Origin: Pseudomonadota bacterium
GTDB taxonomy: Bacteria > Pseudomonadota > Gammaproteobacteria > Nitrosococcales > Methylophagaceae
Direction: 5' to 3'
Assembly: GCA_030576275.1 (NCBI GenBank)
Contig: JALIBN010000001.1
Coordinates: 14,421 to 78,420 of the forward strand
Length of the DNA stretch: 64,000 nucleotides
The notes beneath the pieces are model-generated. The model was not told where the DNA came from, did no database searches, and saw only the letters and a list, made by a program, of their open reading frames with translations. Shown here piece after piece: positions 43,101 through 52,855 of the stretch. Position 1 is the first letter of the stretch, and each line of letters begins with the position of its first letter. The position numbers were made by a program, and so were the translations under genes.

Positions 43101-43742
43101 TTATATTAATTTATCTGAACGAATAATGTTTATTCCCTGCTGTTGTTGCAAAGCGGCTTCAATCATATTTTGGGCTATATTTCGGGCGGGATTGAGTTGC
43201 ATTTTCTTGGGTAAAATGACGCCGAATATTTTCAGAATACCGACCATTATCTGTTCGCCAAAGCGCTTCTCTTTTCTATCACCTTTGATTAAGCCTGGTC
43301 TTACGATAGTGAGTGAGGGATAATCAAGTTGAGCTAACACAGCTTCAACATCCCCCTTCACTTGGTTGTAATAAAAGCGTGATGATATATTCGCACCCAT
43401 AGATGAATTCAACACAAATGACGATGCATTATGTTGACGGGCGATAGTCGCGATAGCAAGTGGATAATCATAATCGACACGCCTAAATTGTGCTTTGGTT
43501 TTAGCCTTACGCATAGTGGTGCCCAATGTGCAGATCACTGAATCTACTTGCCACCAATTTGCAGATTGAGGTAAATCATCAAAATCGATCTGGTTAATTT
43601 CTAGTTTTGGATTTGTAGTAGAATCCAGAGTAATAGCACTTCGGGTCAACACCACAATTTTACTGATACGAATATCACTTAAAGCCAGCTCTAAAACATG
43701 GCTACCTACCAAACCAGTTGCACCAACTAAAAGTAGTTTCAT
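43101..43742 (-). CDS. NAD(P)-binding Rossmann-fold protein (HTATIP2/YbjT-like)
   Basis: 213 residues, atypical SDR. N-terminal LLLVGATGLVGSHVLELAL is the NAD(P) loop. VICTLGTTMRKAKTKAQFRRVDYDYPLAIA, then NSSMGANISSRFYYNQVKGDVEAVL (modified YxxxK), then LTIVRPGLIKGDRKEKRFGEQIM follow the oxidoreductase HTATIP2-like pattern. The substrate is unknown. A second, broken member of the same superfamily lies directly upstream on the same strand, so this was a two-gene unit. Confidence 0.82.
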   Translation of the reverse strand: MKLLLVGATGLVGSHVLELALSDIRISKIVVLTRSAITLDSTTNPKLEINQIDFDDLPQSANWWQVDSVICTLGTTMRKAKTKAQFRRVDYDYPLAIATIARQHNASSFVLNSSMGANISSRFYYNQVKGDVEAVLAQLDYPSLTIVRPGLIKGDRKEKRFGEQIMVGILKIFGVILPKKMQLNPARNIAQNMIEAALQQQQGINIIRSDKLI

Positions 43743-43755
43743 CGTGTATTTTTCC

Positions 43756-44412
43756 TTACTTAGTAGATAGTTTTGAGATGGCTAGTGCAATAGGCGTTTC
43801 ACCCTGAGTCAGCTCGATAATCTTATTATTAATATCCGGTTGATTAATTAATTCAGCTAGTGTGGTTGCTACTTCATCTCTTGTGACTGATCCATATATA
43901 ATATCAAGTTCAGCTATTATTTTACCTGAGCCTTTCTCATTAGTTAAGGAGCCAGGTATTAAGATAACCCAATCAAGACCTCTGGCAACTAAATAAGCAT
44001 CAGCAACCTTTTTAACTGAAATATAATTTTAAAATCCTTCAGATAAGCCTTTATTACGCGCGGCCTCTGGGAACACTGATACCAAGATAAAACGACGGAT
44101 ACCCGCAAGTATAGCCGCATTTACGGATAATTCGAGGCCAGTGCCACCAACAGCATTGGTGACTTCTATTCCTGCCCCGCCTGCTCCAGCAGTGAATACA
44201 ACGACATCATTACCGGCTATTTTTTCAGCGAGTTGTTCTACAGTAATACCAGTCAAACAGCCTTTAATGGCCATGGCACTATTATCTTTTAACAAACTAG
44301 ATTGCTCATCACGACGATATAAACCATTTACAACGTGTCTCATTGATGTGAGATTTTTAACTAAACGAAGCCCTAGTTTTCCGGCACTGCCAACGATAAA
44401 TATGGCTTGCAT
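43756..44412 (-). pseudogene. SDR-like NAD(P)-binding protein with an in-frame stop
   Basis: One frame from ATG 44412 to TAA 43756 reads as a complete ~218-residue SDR_a5 (YwnB-like) protein except for TAA at 44029-44031. Before it are IFIVGSAGKLGLRLVKNL, DVVVFTAGAGGAG and RFILVSVFPEAARNKGLSEGF. After it are NYISVKKVADAYLVARGLDW, VILIPGSL and TRDEVATTLAELI. A single nonsense change in a GFxHY-type context explains the break. The remainder is well conserved, so the loss is recent, or a suppressed stop is possible. Confidence 0.82.
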
Positions 44413-44537
44413 TTTATAGCCCTTTTTATATTGATATCAAGCGAAAATTCACCTTTGTATCTCCCCCGTCTCATAAGAAACGGGGAAATTTGAGCGACCA
44501 ATATTAATCTGAATACTTCCGTGTTTTCAGCAGAACT
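44413..44537. other. Start of a gene-poor stretch (44413-44853)
   Basis: The 440 bases between the broken SDR gene and ygfA hold only the 72-base scrap at 44538-44609. The rest shows no gene or hairpin I trust. Confidence 0.4.
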
Positions 44538-44609
44538 AATTTTCGTGTTTTAGGCGTTAACTTAGATCGTATTCACTATGAAACATTTGGGCCATATGAC
44601 AATATTTGA
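44538..44609 (+). pseudogene. C-terminal scrap of a flavohaemoprotein-like reductase
   Basis: The frame NFRVLGVNLDRIHYETFGP, ending YDNI and TGA, resembles the last ~20 residues of Hmp nitric-oxide dioxygenase (a ...LGV...IHYE.FGP ending) and related FAD/NAD reductases. Only this tail survives, so the match rests on about 12 diagnostic residues. Confidence 0.4.
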
Positions 44610-44853
44610 TGGTTAATTGTTAGCAATAGGTGTCAGAATAAACTGCCAACTATTGATTCCAACTGTAGTATTTTCAATAAATAGTTGTTCAGAATTATCC
44701 AATTATTCCTGGAATGGCATTAGCATTGACACAATCTACTGATGGAATGTCCAAGTGCCACTATGATTTCATTAGGTTTAATTTTTGATATAAGTGTAAA
44801 GTTAATAGTCTATGTGATGTGAATATTAAAACTAATCTTTCAAAGAAAATATA

Positions 44854-45458
44854 ATGTCATTAACAGAGACCTACAACACGCCATTAGAAATTAAAACTTG
44901 GCGTCATCAGCAACGCGAACAATTGATTGAGAGCCGGATTGCTGTTGGCGGTTTCCAACGCAAGATTTGGCAACAAGAAATATTACTTAAACTACACGAC
45001 GTGCTTAAGGATATGGAGCTAGGAATAATCGCTTTTTATTGGCCATTTAAAGGCGAAATTGATTGTCGAGAGTTGATTAGTGACATGTTGCAACAAGGAT
45101 GGCTAGCGGCACTGCCAGCCGTTACGAAACTAAATTCTCCATTAGAATTCCGACAATGGACACCTGAAACGGCGCTAATTCCTGGCGTGTGGGAAATACC
45201 AGTACCTCAATCACGAACTATTGTTATGCCAGATCTGATGTTAATTCCATTGCTTGGTTTTGATGGATATCAGTATCGACGGGGCTATGGTGGAGGTTAT
45301 TATGATCGAACGGTTATTGATCTTCAGCCATCTCCAATAAAAATAGGCATGGGCTTGAACAAGCCCGATTAGAGACGATTTATCCACAAAGTCATGATAT
45401 TACTATGGATATTATTTTGACTGAAACAATCACGGATATAGCCAACGAGCTTAGCTAA
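44854..45458 (+). pseudogene. 5-formyltetrahydrofolate cyclo-ligase with a one-base deletion near the end
   Basis: The first 172 codons give a good 5-FTHF cyclo-ligase (YgfA): IAFYWPFKGEIDCRELI, LPAVTKLNSPLEFRQW, then LMLIPLLGFDGYQYRRGYGGGYYDRT (in parts). At about 45355 the frame changes. With one more T (GGCTTTGAACAA rather than GGCTTGAACAA) it continues as FEQARLETIYPQSHDITMDI to ILTETITDIANELS and TAA at 45458, the normal C-terminus. The truncated product lacks ~30 residues and ends in NKPD. It may be recent damage or a sequencing error. The family makes methenyl-THF from folinic acid. Confidence 0.82.
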
Positions 45459-45542
45459 TACTGAACCTAAAACTGGAATTTAGCCAAGGCTAAAGAGCGC
45501 ATTTTAGTACTGTTGATTAAGAACTAATCACAAGTTAAAAAA

Positions 45543-46244
45543 TCAATCCATTTGTTTTAGCCAGTGCACACCATCTAATCGTTTTTGTTGTTTAAGATTC
45601 CATACTGCTCTATCACGTAAATGTTGGGTGGGCCTTGCCGGGTCAAACCGTAGGGGACTAGGTAAAGATGATGCCAATAATGCCGATTGCATCGGGCTGA
45701 GCTGTTTGGCTGATTTTTCAAAATGATAGTGACTAGCGGCTTCTAAACCAAACACACCCTCGCCCCACTCGGCGATATTTAAATATACTTCCAGAATACG
45801 TTGTTTACCCCAGGTTAATTCAATCAAAAGCGTAAACCATGCTTCAATTCCTTTACGAAGCCAACTACGGCCCGTCCATAAATAAACATTGCGTGCAACT
45901 TGCTGACTTATCGTACTGGCACCACGTAATTTTCCTCCCTTATCTGAATCGCGAAAAGACTTCATAATCGAATCGACATCAAAACCTTGGTGCAAAGGAA
46001 AAAGCTGATCTTCAGCGGTGACAACAGCTAACGCCGCTTGTTTAGGAATATCATCCCAACTCAACCAGGTTTGCTTTAATTTGAAATTATCATTGCTTGA
46101 ATATAACCATCGATCCATCATAACCATCGTTATCGGCGGGTTAAGCCAGCGAAATGGCACTACCACTATTAAGCTTAGTAAGATCATAGCCAGCATAAGT
46201 AATAATAAATAGCGGATAAATAGTTGTTTGAATTTTTTCACCAA
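45543..46244 (-). CDS. mtgA: Monofunctional peptidoglycan glycosyltransferase MtgA
   Basis: 233 residues, one N-terminal TM helix (~12-32) and a GT51 domain. Catalytic motifs are EDQLFPLHQGFDVDSI (first Glu), RGASTISQQVARNVYLW, RKGIEAWFTLLIE (second Glu region) and KQRILEVYLNIAEWG; C-terminal QSALLASSLPSPLRFDP. It polymerises lipid II into glycan strands in the periplasm without a transpeptidase domain. Full length, and intact despite decayed neighbours. Confidence 0.95.
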   Translation of the reverse strand: MVKKFKQLFIRYLLLLMLAMILLSLIVVVPFRWLNPPITMVMMDRWLYSSNDNFKLKQTWLSWDDIPKQAALAVVTAEDQLFPLHQGFDVDSIMKSFRDSDKGGKLRGASTISQQVARNVYLWTGRSWLRKGIEAWFTLLIELTWGKQRILEVYLNIAEWGEGVFGLEAASHYHFEKSAKQLSPMQSALLASSLPSPLRFDPARPTQHLRDRAVWNLKQQKRLDGVHWLKQMD

Positions 46245-46605
46245 ATAATCCTACCAGAACCATCTAAATAAAGAGAGAGTAATCTATTATTAACTTTTAA
46301 CATGCCATCCAACACTGAGCTATCGATTGATACATATTACAATGATAACCCCACGGCAGTTCTGCTCAGGCATTATTTCATGAAACGATGACCAGACTAG
46401 ACCAGCCTATTTGGTCAAAGCAACTAAACCTAGTGTCTGGCATCGTAGTAGATTGGCATGATCGCCAGTTGACTACCACTTGATAAGTCAGTCTCAAGCA
46501 ATTGATATAAATATAAATAAATATAGCAGGAAAGTGGTCTTTACAAGAAAAATGAATTTTTTTCCTTCTCGATAATCTTGAGCGCAGAACCAACCTTAGT
46601 CCATT
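46245..46605. other. Intergenic stretch before the XoxF ghost
   Basis: About 360 bases. A short plus-strand frame near 46384-46470 (LDQPIWSKQLNLVSGIVVDW) may be a scrap but I do not recognise it. The XoxF signal-peptide region should be here and is unreadable. Confidence 0.4.
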
Positions 46606-48317
46606 GCTGATGAACTTGCTGAGATGCAAATGAACGCTGATAATTGGGTGATGCCCGCTAGCAACTACAATAATCAACGATATAGCAAACTATATGAAAT
46701 CAGTGAGAATAACATCCAGAACCTGAATCTAGCGTGGTCGTTTTCTACCGGTGTATTACGTGGTGACGAAGGTAATGTGTTGGTTATCGTCGACACGATG
46801 TACGTTCACACGCCATTTCCTAACATGGTTTTTGCTCTTGATTTAAACAACCATGGCGCTATTAAATGGAAATATCAACCCACACAAAGCTACGATGAAA
46901 CGCTACCAGTTATGTGCTGTGACACCGTTAACCTTGGTTTAGCCTATGGCGATGGCAAAATATTTTTAAATCAAGCCGACACTACTTTAGTTGCGTTGGA
47001 TATGAATACGGGACAACTTATTTGGTCTGATAAACGTGATAATCCTAGACGCGGTGCTACCAGTACCGGTGCCGCTTTTGTAATGAAAGATAAAGTCCTA
47101 GTGGCTATCTTAGGCAGTGAGTTTGGCATTAGAGCTTACGTGCAGGCCTATGGTTTAGGGGAGGAAAGACTATGGCGAGCATATAGCACGGGGCCAGACA
47201 CTGACATGTTAATTGACCCTGCTAAAACCAGTTGGCCATGATTCATCATTAAAAAGCTGGCAAGGTGAACAATGGCAAATCGGCGGCGGTTCCACTTGGG
47301 GCTGGTTTTCGTATGACCCTGATCTGAATATGTTTTACTATGGCAGTGAAATCCTTCTACTTGGTACCCTATTCAACGTCCAGGTGATAACAAATATTCG
47401 GTCGTGGTTTAGATACCGGTGTGGCGAAATGGATCTACCAAATGACGCCTCATGATGAGTGGGATTATGATGGTGTCAACGAAATCATCTTGTCAGATCA
47501 AAAACTGAAAGGCAAAATGCACAAAACAGCGGTGCATTTGGACCGTAACGGCTGGGCCTACACGATGGACAGACTTTCAGGTGAGTTGCTAGTTGCACAA
47601 AAATTTTATCCATCGGTCAATTGGGCGAGCAGTATCAATATGAAGACGGGTTATCCAGAACGCGTCGTCAAATATTCACCTGACTATAACGGTGAAGATA
47701 TGATTACCACTGATATATGTCCGGCCGCATTAGGTTCCAAAAATCAACAGCCCGCTGTTTATTTACCTCGTACGGGGCTTTATTATGTCCCTACCAACCA
47801 TTTATGTATGGATTATGAACCATTTGAAGTTGAGTATGACTCAGGTCAACCCTATGTTGGTGCTTTTTTAAATATGTACCCCGCTCCTGTTGGCATGTAC
47901 TTAGGCAACCTCATTGCTTGGGATGCACGTGTCGGTATGATTGTATGGTCTAATCCAGAACGATTCTCAATATGGTCTGGAGCCTTAGCAATGGCTTCAG
48001 ATCTGCTATTTTACGGCACGCTTGAAGGCTATTTGAAAGTAGTTGATGCTAAAACAGGTCGTGAGCTGTGGCGATTCAAAACAGCATCAGGCATCATCGG
48101 TAATGTCAATACATACAAACATGCGGATAAGCAGTATATTTCTATTCTTTCAGGCGAAGGTGGCTGGGCCGGAATTGGTATGATGATGCCAAGCTTGGAT
48201 AAAGATTCAGATGGTGATGGCGTTGTTGGCGCTTACCGAGCACTATCTAGCTGGACGAACTTGAGTGGAGTTCTACGTGTGTTTAGCTTGCAACATAATA
48301 TAGTTAATTCCAACTAA
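46606..48317 (+). pseudogene. XoxF-type (lanthanide) PQQ methanol dehydrogenase, frameshifted
   Basis: Three frames together span almost the whole XoxF catalytic chain. Frame 1 (to ~47225): WVMPASNYNNQRYSKL, TFSTGVLRG-like FSTGVLRGDEGN, then PVMCCDTVN with the adjacent-Cys pair at 46915-46920. Frame 2 (to ~47350): [20 protein letters not shown]. Frame 3 (from ~47421): [72 protein letters not shown] keeps the extra Asp (47469-47471) that marks lanthanide enzymes; Ca-type MxaF has Ala there. At least three shifts and a small loss near 47400 kill it. No xoxG/xoxJ partners follow. Confidence 0.88.
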
Positions 48318-48351
48318 AGGACACCTTATACAAACTTAAAAAAACATCGTC

Positions 48352-48376
48352 ATTCCGGTGATCTTGTATCCGGAAT
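48352..48376. repeat. dRS3-like inverted repeat
   Basis: ATTCCGG (48352-48358) and CCGGAAT (48370-48376) are perfect inverted arms around 11 bases, with the CGTCATTCCGG...CCGGAATCC look of small dispersed repeats common in proteobacteria. It lies just after the XoxF ghost. Only one copy was seen in the window. Confidence 0.45.
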
Positions 48377-48493
48377 CCATACCGAGAGTTACAATGAACA
48401 TGCCATTTGACTTATATATTTCCGCTAAAAGACTGCGGAAATGTCGGCGCATTCCTTAACCAGAGTGCAGCGTAGGTAGTATTTTTCCATTAA

Positions 48494-48865
48494 TCAATCC
48501 GTTATTTCATTCCACTGGAGTGCTTCTTTTATAATGCTCATATCAGGATTATTCAGAAGCATTGTGCCGTGAACGTCAAAAGTAGGCGTGCCGATACTTC
48601 CTGATGGGTAGCCAGATTTCTCGAGCTTAGCATATAACTCATCCCTTCTCTTATTATCTACATCGATGAAGTATTCTGTGAAGGCGATATTTTCTTGTTT
48701 GAGTTGTTTTACTTTTAGTTTGCAATAACCGCAAGTTGTTTGTGAGTACATGATGACTTGATTATGCGGCTCGCCGTAACTATAACCATCGCTCACTCTG
48801 TCGTGGTGTTGGTACCAATTAAATGCACCATAACCAATAAGTAAGATAAAGATAAATTTCTTCAA
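48494..48865 (-). CDS. Membrane-anchored glutaredoxin-like protein
   Basis: 123 residues. Residues ~3-17 form a hydrophobic anchor or uncleaved signal (KFIFILLIGYGAFNW). A thioredoxin-fold domain follows with the redox motif TTCGYCKLKVKQL, FTEYFIDVDNKRRDELYAKL and cis-Pro IGTPTFDVHG. Glutaredoxin family; a membrane-facing thiol-redox role is likely, but the partner is unknown. It lies near a DUF1840 gene on the same strand. Confidence 0.83.
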   Translation of the reverse strand: MKKFIFILLIGYGAFNWYQHHDRVSDGYSYGEPHNQVIMYSQTTCGYCKLKVKQLKQENIAFTEYFIDVDNKRRDELYAKLEKSGYPSGSIGTPTFDVHGTMLLNNPDMSIIKEALQWNEITD

Positions 48866-48903
48866 AATTAAAACCCCTATTTATCCTAGTCGCTAATAAA
48901 GCT

Positions 48904-49200
48904 TTATTTCCACATCACATCACATTTATCTTTTGCTGCCGCGGCAAGAAGTGAGAGTAATGGTAATGCGCGATTATGCATGGTCACTTTAGGCTGATCA
49001 TCATTAGTATTTTGTGGTGATGCTTGTTCTACATCGGCGTCAAGGGCACTTTTCAATTGTTCTAAAGCCGCTGGAACATCAGCTGCCATAATGGCACTGG
49101 GTACTGTCCCACTGTGGCCCATCATCTTCAATAAAGACAAAGCTACATCGCCAAACATAGTAATGTCGGCATAAGCTTTGGTTGTAAATGTAACCAGCAT
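48904..49200 (-). CDS. DUF1840 domain-containing protein
   Basis: 98 residues starting MLVTFTTKAYADITMFGDVALSLLKMMGHSG (in parts). This is the DUF1840 pattern, with a later VPSAIMAADVPAALEQLKSAL and the conserved RALPLLSLLAAAAKDKCDVMW. Function unknown. Start 49200 is chosen because AAGGAGAATGAG sits directly before it; a longer frame from 49251 adds unrelated residues. Confidence 0.87.
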   Translation of the reverse strand: MLVTFTTKAYADITMFGDVALSLLKMMGHSGTVPSAIMAADVPAALEQLKSALDADVEQASPQNTNDDQPKVTMHNRALPLLSLLAAAAKDKCDVMWK

Positions 49201-49594
49201 CTCATTCTCCTTAGAACAGTAAATATAATATCTTGAATAATATAGAATCAATATACGCGATACTTTATTACTAGTGTTTATATTTAAGCCAGATTATAAA
49301 GAAGGAACATGTAACCGTCTGTTATAAAACGTTAATAACTTAAATTTAAATCTATTTTATTCTTCTGATATATATCGCTTATGTACAGCCGTCTTCTTTA
49401 GGCATAATATGAATCGTCTTAGAGCAGACACTGGAACTTGTAGCAAAAGCTAAACATTATAACTGTGACCCTGTGATTGAAACATCTTACTTCTACTAAA
49501 ATCATAACTTTATTATCGGAACTACTGAACAATTTCAAAACTACTTTTGATGAAAAAACACCTCACTATACCAACCTCAAAAAGGACAATTTAT

Positions 49595-49906
49595 ATGACA
49601 AGCTCAAAATCAGTCTTTACTATTTTTATTGCTATGCTTTTTTTATCACTAATCGGTTGCGGCTCGACCTCTACTCGAGAAAGTACCGGTGAGTATCTCG
49701 ATGATGCGACTATTACCACAAAAGTAAAAGCGGCGATTTTCAATGAAGTTACTTTGAAGTCATCAGAAATAAACGTTGAGACATACAAAGGCGTTGTCCA
49801 ACTAAGTGGCTTCGTCAGTTCACAAGTTAATATTGATACAGCAATGCATGTGACGCAAAAAATAAAAGGCGTTAAAAGTGTGCACAACGCCATGAAAGTT
49901 AAATGA
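49595..49906 (+). CDS. BON-domain lipoprotein
   Basis: 103 residues. Signal peptide VFTIFIAMLFLSLIGCGS with the lipobox Cys near residue 22, then a single BON domain (DDATITTKVKAAIFNEVTLKSSEINVETYKGVVQLSGFV in parts; VTQKIKGVKSVHNAMKV). BON domains bind phospholipid and occur in OsmY/DolP-type envelope stress proteins. Start ATG 49595 follows AAAAAGGAC; a frame from 49547 would include this ribosome binding site. Confidence 0.88.
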   Translation: MTSSKSVFTIFIAMLFLSLIGCGSTSTRESTGEYLDDATITTKVKAAIFNEVTLKSSEINVETYKGVVQLSGFVSSQVNIDTAMHVTQKIKGVKSVHNAMKVK

Positions 49907-50005
49907 TCGAAGTGATTATCCAACAAGATATCAATAAAAAGGATTTAATTGCTTAATCCTTTGGTGCAAACTAAGATTTTTAGAAGATAAGTAATTGCAC
50001 CTCAA

Positions 50006-50047
50006 AAAACCAGCTGGAGAGGATTGAACTAAGTCTCCAACTGGTTT
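50006..50047. terminator. Intrinsic terminator after the BON lipoprotein
   Basis: AAACCAGCTGGAGA pairs with TCTCCAACTGGTTT (14-bp arms, one mismatch) around ~14 bases, ending in TTTATTTAT. A-run on the other side; may serve both directions. Confidence 0.8.
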
Positions 50048-50151
50048 ATTTATGTTAGATACCGACAGAGAGTCCTACTCTAAATCAGTTTGCCTAACCT
50101 TAATATCCAGAAAAATGGAGGCTAAGACATCATTACTAAAGCGGTTACTTA

Positions 50152-51045
50152 TTAAGGATAGCTCAGTGCTTCTACGATAGTTGTGAAAGCTGAAGATGGC
50201 TGGTGACGATTAGGGTAATAGATATGGTAGCCAGCAAAAAATGGACACCAATCTTCCACAACCCTAATCAACAAACCTTTATTGATATATTCCACGGCCA
50301 TCTCAGAAGGAATATATGCAAGCCTAAGGTGTGCCAGCGCTGCCTCTATTCCAGATAACTACTATTAAAAGTGACTTGCCCCTCAAGTCGGACACTGATC
50401 TCAGCATGATCTTTTTCAAACACCTATGAGTATATACCGCCAAATGTGGGTAGTCTGTAATTTATGCAACTGTCCATTTCTAAGTCATCGGGCGAAGTGG
50501 GTATGGATGTTTTTTGAAGTATTCTGATGAACCGACAACAGCCATTTGTAACTCAGGAGAAATTCGAATGGCAATCATATCTTTGGGAATTGACCCACCT
50601 AATCTCACGCCCACATCATATCTTTCAGCAACGATATCGATTAGTTTATTATCGGTCGTTATTTCTACATTAAGATCAGGGTACTGCTTAAGTCTGCTTG
50701 CTAGCTTGGGTCATATAAATGCTTTTACAGCATGTTTATTCTTATCGTGCCCGAAGGGCTTCCACTTAACTCACCAATAACCGAAAGCTCTTTGCTAATT
50801 TCGTCAAGTCTAGGACCAATCTTGGACAGCAATCGCTCTCCTGCCTCCGTTGTTGAAACACTTCTTGTACTGCGTGCAAGCAAACGAATTCCTAATTTTT
50901 TCTCTAAGCCACTGATGGCATGACTTAAAGCAGATTAGGATATACCTGATTTTGCCGCGGCTTTAGTGAAACTGCCTTCCCTTGCTACAGCTATAAAACC
51001 TACTAGGTCATTAAGATTGTCACGAAGCAGGTAATCACCTACTTA
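50152..51045 (-). pseudogene. LysR-family regulator ghost
   Basis: Reading right to left gives LNDLVGFIAVAREGSFTKAA, SALSHAISGLEKKLGIRLLARSTRSVSTTEAGE (in parts) and DLNVEITTDNKLIDIVAERYDVGVRLGGS, a typical LysR chain. Stops lie in the HTH (after AAKSGIS), after TIRINML near 50730 and in the AMT* context near 50500, with further frame changes to 50152. The DNA-binding helix and effector domain are both destroyed. It is an old pseudogene; its target is unknown. Confidence 0.85.
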
Positions 51046-51376
51046 TACTTATACTAATAAGTTAATTTCATCAATTTAGTATAAGATTTTTACTTCACTA
51101 GGTAAAGGTGTCTCTTAAATCTATATTTATTTGAAAATAACTAATATGTCTATCCATGATTAGCTAGCTAATAAATTTTATTGTTAATTATCAAGTTACC
51201 AACAAACATTGGTTAATATAATCTGTATTTAAGTTCATTCGCAGAATTAAGGGTAGCAAATTCGATTAATCGATGCTGTACTTGATCTCGAAACTTCACC
51301 ACGTGCTGAATAACCATTTATTCATCATAAAAATCATATTGATACACAAATATCGTCTTCTAAAAAAGTGGTTGAG
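51046..51376. other. Intergenic stretch between the LysR ghost and ccoG
   Basis: About 330 AT-rich bases. No gene recognised, and no strong terminator for ccoG seen. Confidence 0.4.
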
Positions 51377-52801
51377 TTAAGGCGCAATAAAGACACTGTC
51401 GTAATGTATATTGATGCTATTTTCATCCATAATATTAGCAATGAATTTAATATCTTGAAGGCCACTAATTATCTGTTTCTCAGCTACTCTCACATAGGCA
51501 GTAACCGATGACATATTCCCTGGTTCAACAATAAGTCTTTCTGGTAGGCCCGATAATTCAGCAATCGGTAAGCCAGAAATCTCATAGTTCACTTCCATCG
51601 GCTGTTTCGTTTTATTCAATAATTTCAATGTGTATTTGTTTTGAATAGAACCATCACTCAATAGAACATGCAATGGCTGACGTGATTGTATTACATTGAA
51701 TTCTGTTGGTGACAAATGCGTAAAGCCATAACCAATACCCCCTATAGAAGCCAGCATTATAGCGCAGTAAAACATGAATCGAGCTCGAAAATACCACGGC
51801 GACGTATTTACACCTTGTTGGAGCTCTTTGAATGATGCATACCTTATCAGTCCGCGTGGCTGATCGATTTTATCCATAATGCTGTCGCAAGCATCAATAC
51901 ATAAACCGCAGGTTATACAGCCCTCTTGTTGACCTTTACGAATATCAATACCGGTGGGACATACCGCAACACAGACTTTGCAATCAATACAACTCCCCTG
52001 TGCATCAGCTGGTTGAGTGCCTTTATTCAACTTGCCTCTAGGTTCCCCACGTTGTGCATCATAAGCAGGTAAAACAGTATCCTGATCGTACATAACACCT
52101 TGTAGTCGTGCATATGGGCACAGCCAAAAACACACTTGTTCACGCATGAACCCGGCAAACCAGTAAGTGAAAAAACCAAAAATACCTAGGGCAATCCATA
52201 CTGGTTTAGGTGCTGAAAAATGAACTACTTGATGCCATAATTGATATGCATCCATAAACCATGCTGAAAAGGTAATGCCGGTCACAAAGGCAATCGCTAA
52301 CCAAATGGCATGTTTGCTTAGTTTTTTTGTGATTTTAGAGCTTGTCCAAGGCGAAGTTCTAAACTCATCAGCTTTCTGAGGCGTATTACCTTCTAATTTT
52401 CCTTCGATAAAGGTGAATACGTCAGTCCATACCGTTTGAAAACAAAAATATCCACAAAAAACACGCCCTGCAATACTGGTCACGGCAGCCAAAAGTATCG
52501 CTAAAAAAAGTAAAGTGAGAGACAGCATCCAAATATCTTGAGGATAAAGACTAATATTGAAAAAATTAAACTCTTGGTTAGGCAAGTCAAACAAAATAGC
52601 TTGTGAACCATTCCATCTAATATACGGTACTAAAAAATAGAACAACCATACTGACATGCCAAACCACTTTAATTTACGAAATTTACCCGGCATACGTCTT
52701 GCTGTTATCTTATTACTGTCTGTTCCTAAATTAACTTCCCATTCTGAAAGCTCATTATAAATTTCAACTTTAATAGGGATATCTAAAGTTTTATATTTCA
52801 T
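51377..52801 (-). CDS. ccoG: Cytochrome c oxidase accessory protein CcoG (RdxA/FixG)
   Basis: 474 residues, polytopic (TM helices ~48-66, 92-112, 165-185, 200-217, 345-362). Two 4Fe-4S clusters are visible: CIDCKVCVAVCPTGIDI and CITCGLCIDACDSIMDKI. The C-terminal Ig-like FixG domain is residues ~375-470. It reduces copper for assembly of cbb3 oxidase. The N-terminal RIFCGYFCFQTVWTD and CFWLCPYARLQGVMYD motifs fit. The ccoNOPQ operon is not next to it in this window, so it may act elsewhere. Confidence 0.94.
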   Translation of the reverse strand: MKYKTLDIPIKVEIYNELSEWEVNLGTDSNKITARRMPGKFRKLKWFGMSVWLFYFLVPYIRWNGSQAILFDLPNQEFNFFNISLYPQDIWMLSLTLLFLAILLAAVTSIAGRVFCGYFCFQTVWTDVFTFIEGKLEGNTPQKADEFRTSPWTSSKITKKLSKHAIWLAIAFVTGITFSAWFMDAYQLWHQVVHFSAPKPVWIALGIFGFFTYWFAGFMREQVCFWLCPYARLQGVMYDQDTVLPAYDAQRGEPRGKLNKGTQPADAQGSCIDCKVCVAVCPTGIDIRKGQQEGCITCGLCIDACDSIMDKIDQPRGLIRYASFKELQQGVNTSPWYFRARFMFYCAIMLASIGGIGYGFTHLSPTEFNVIQSRQPLHVLLSDGSIQNKYTLKLLNKTKQPMEVNYEISGLPIAELSGLPERLIVEPGNMSSVTAYVRVAEKQIISGLQDIKFIANIMDENSINIHYDSVFIAP

Positions 52802-52855
52802 CGTTAATCCAATCCTATCTCTCTAATTATTTCAATCTGTTACTAACAATATCTA

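Noticed and set aside
49477-49692. 71-codon plus-strand gene before the BON lipoprotein
   Set aside because: It overlaps the BON gene and its ribosome binding site in another frame and lacks family features.
50514-50923. Plus-strand coding frames in the LysR region
   Set aside because: They are antisense shadows of the minus-strand LysR pseudogene, whose family motifs are unambiguous.
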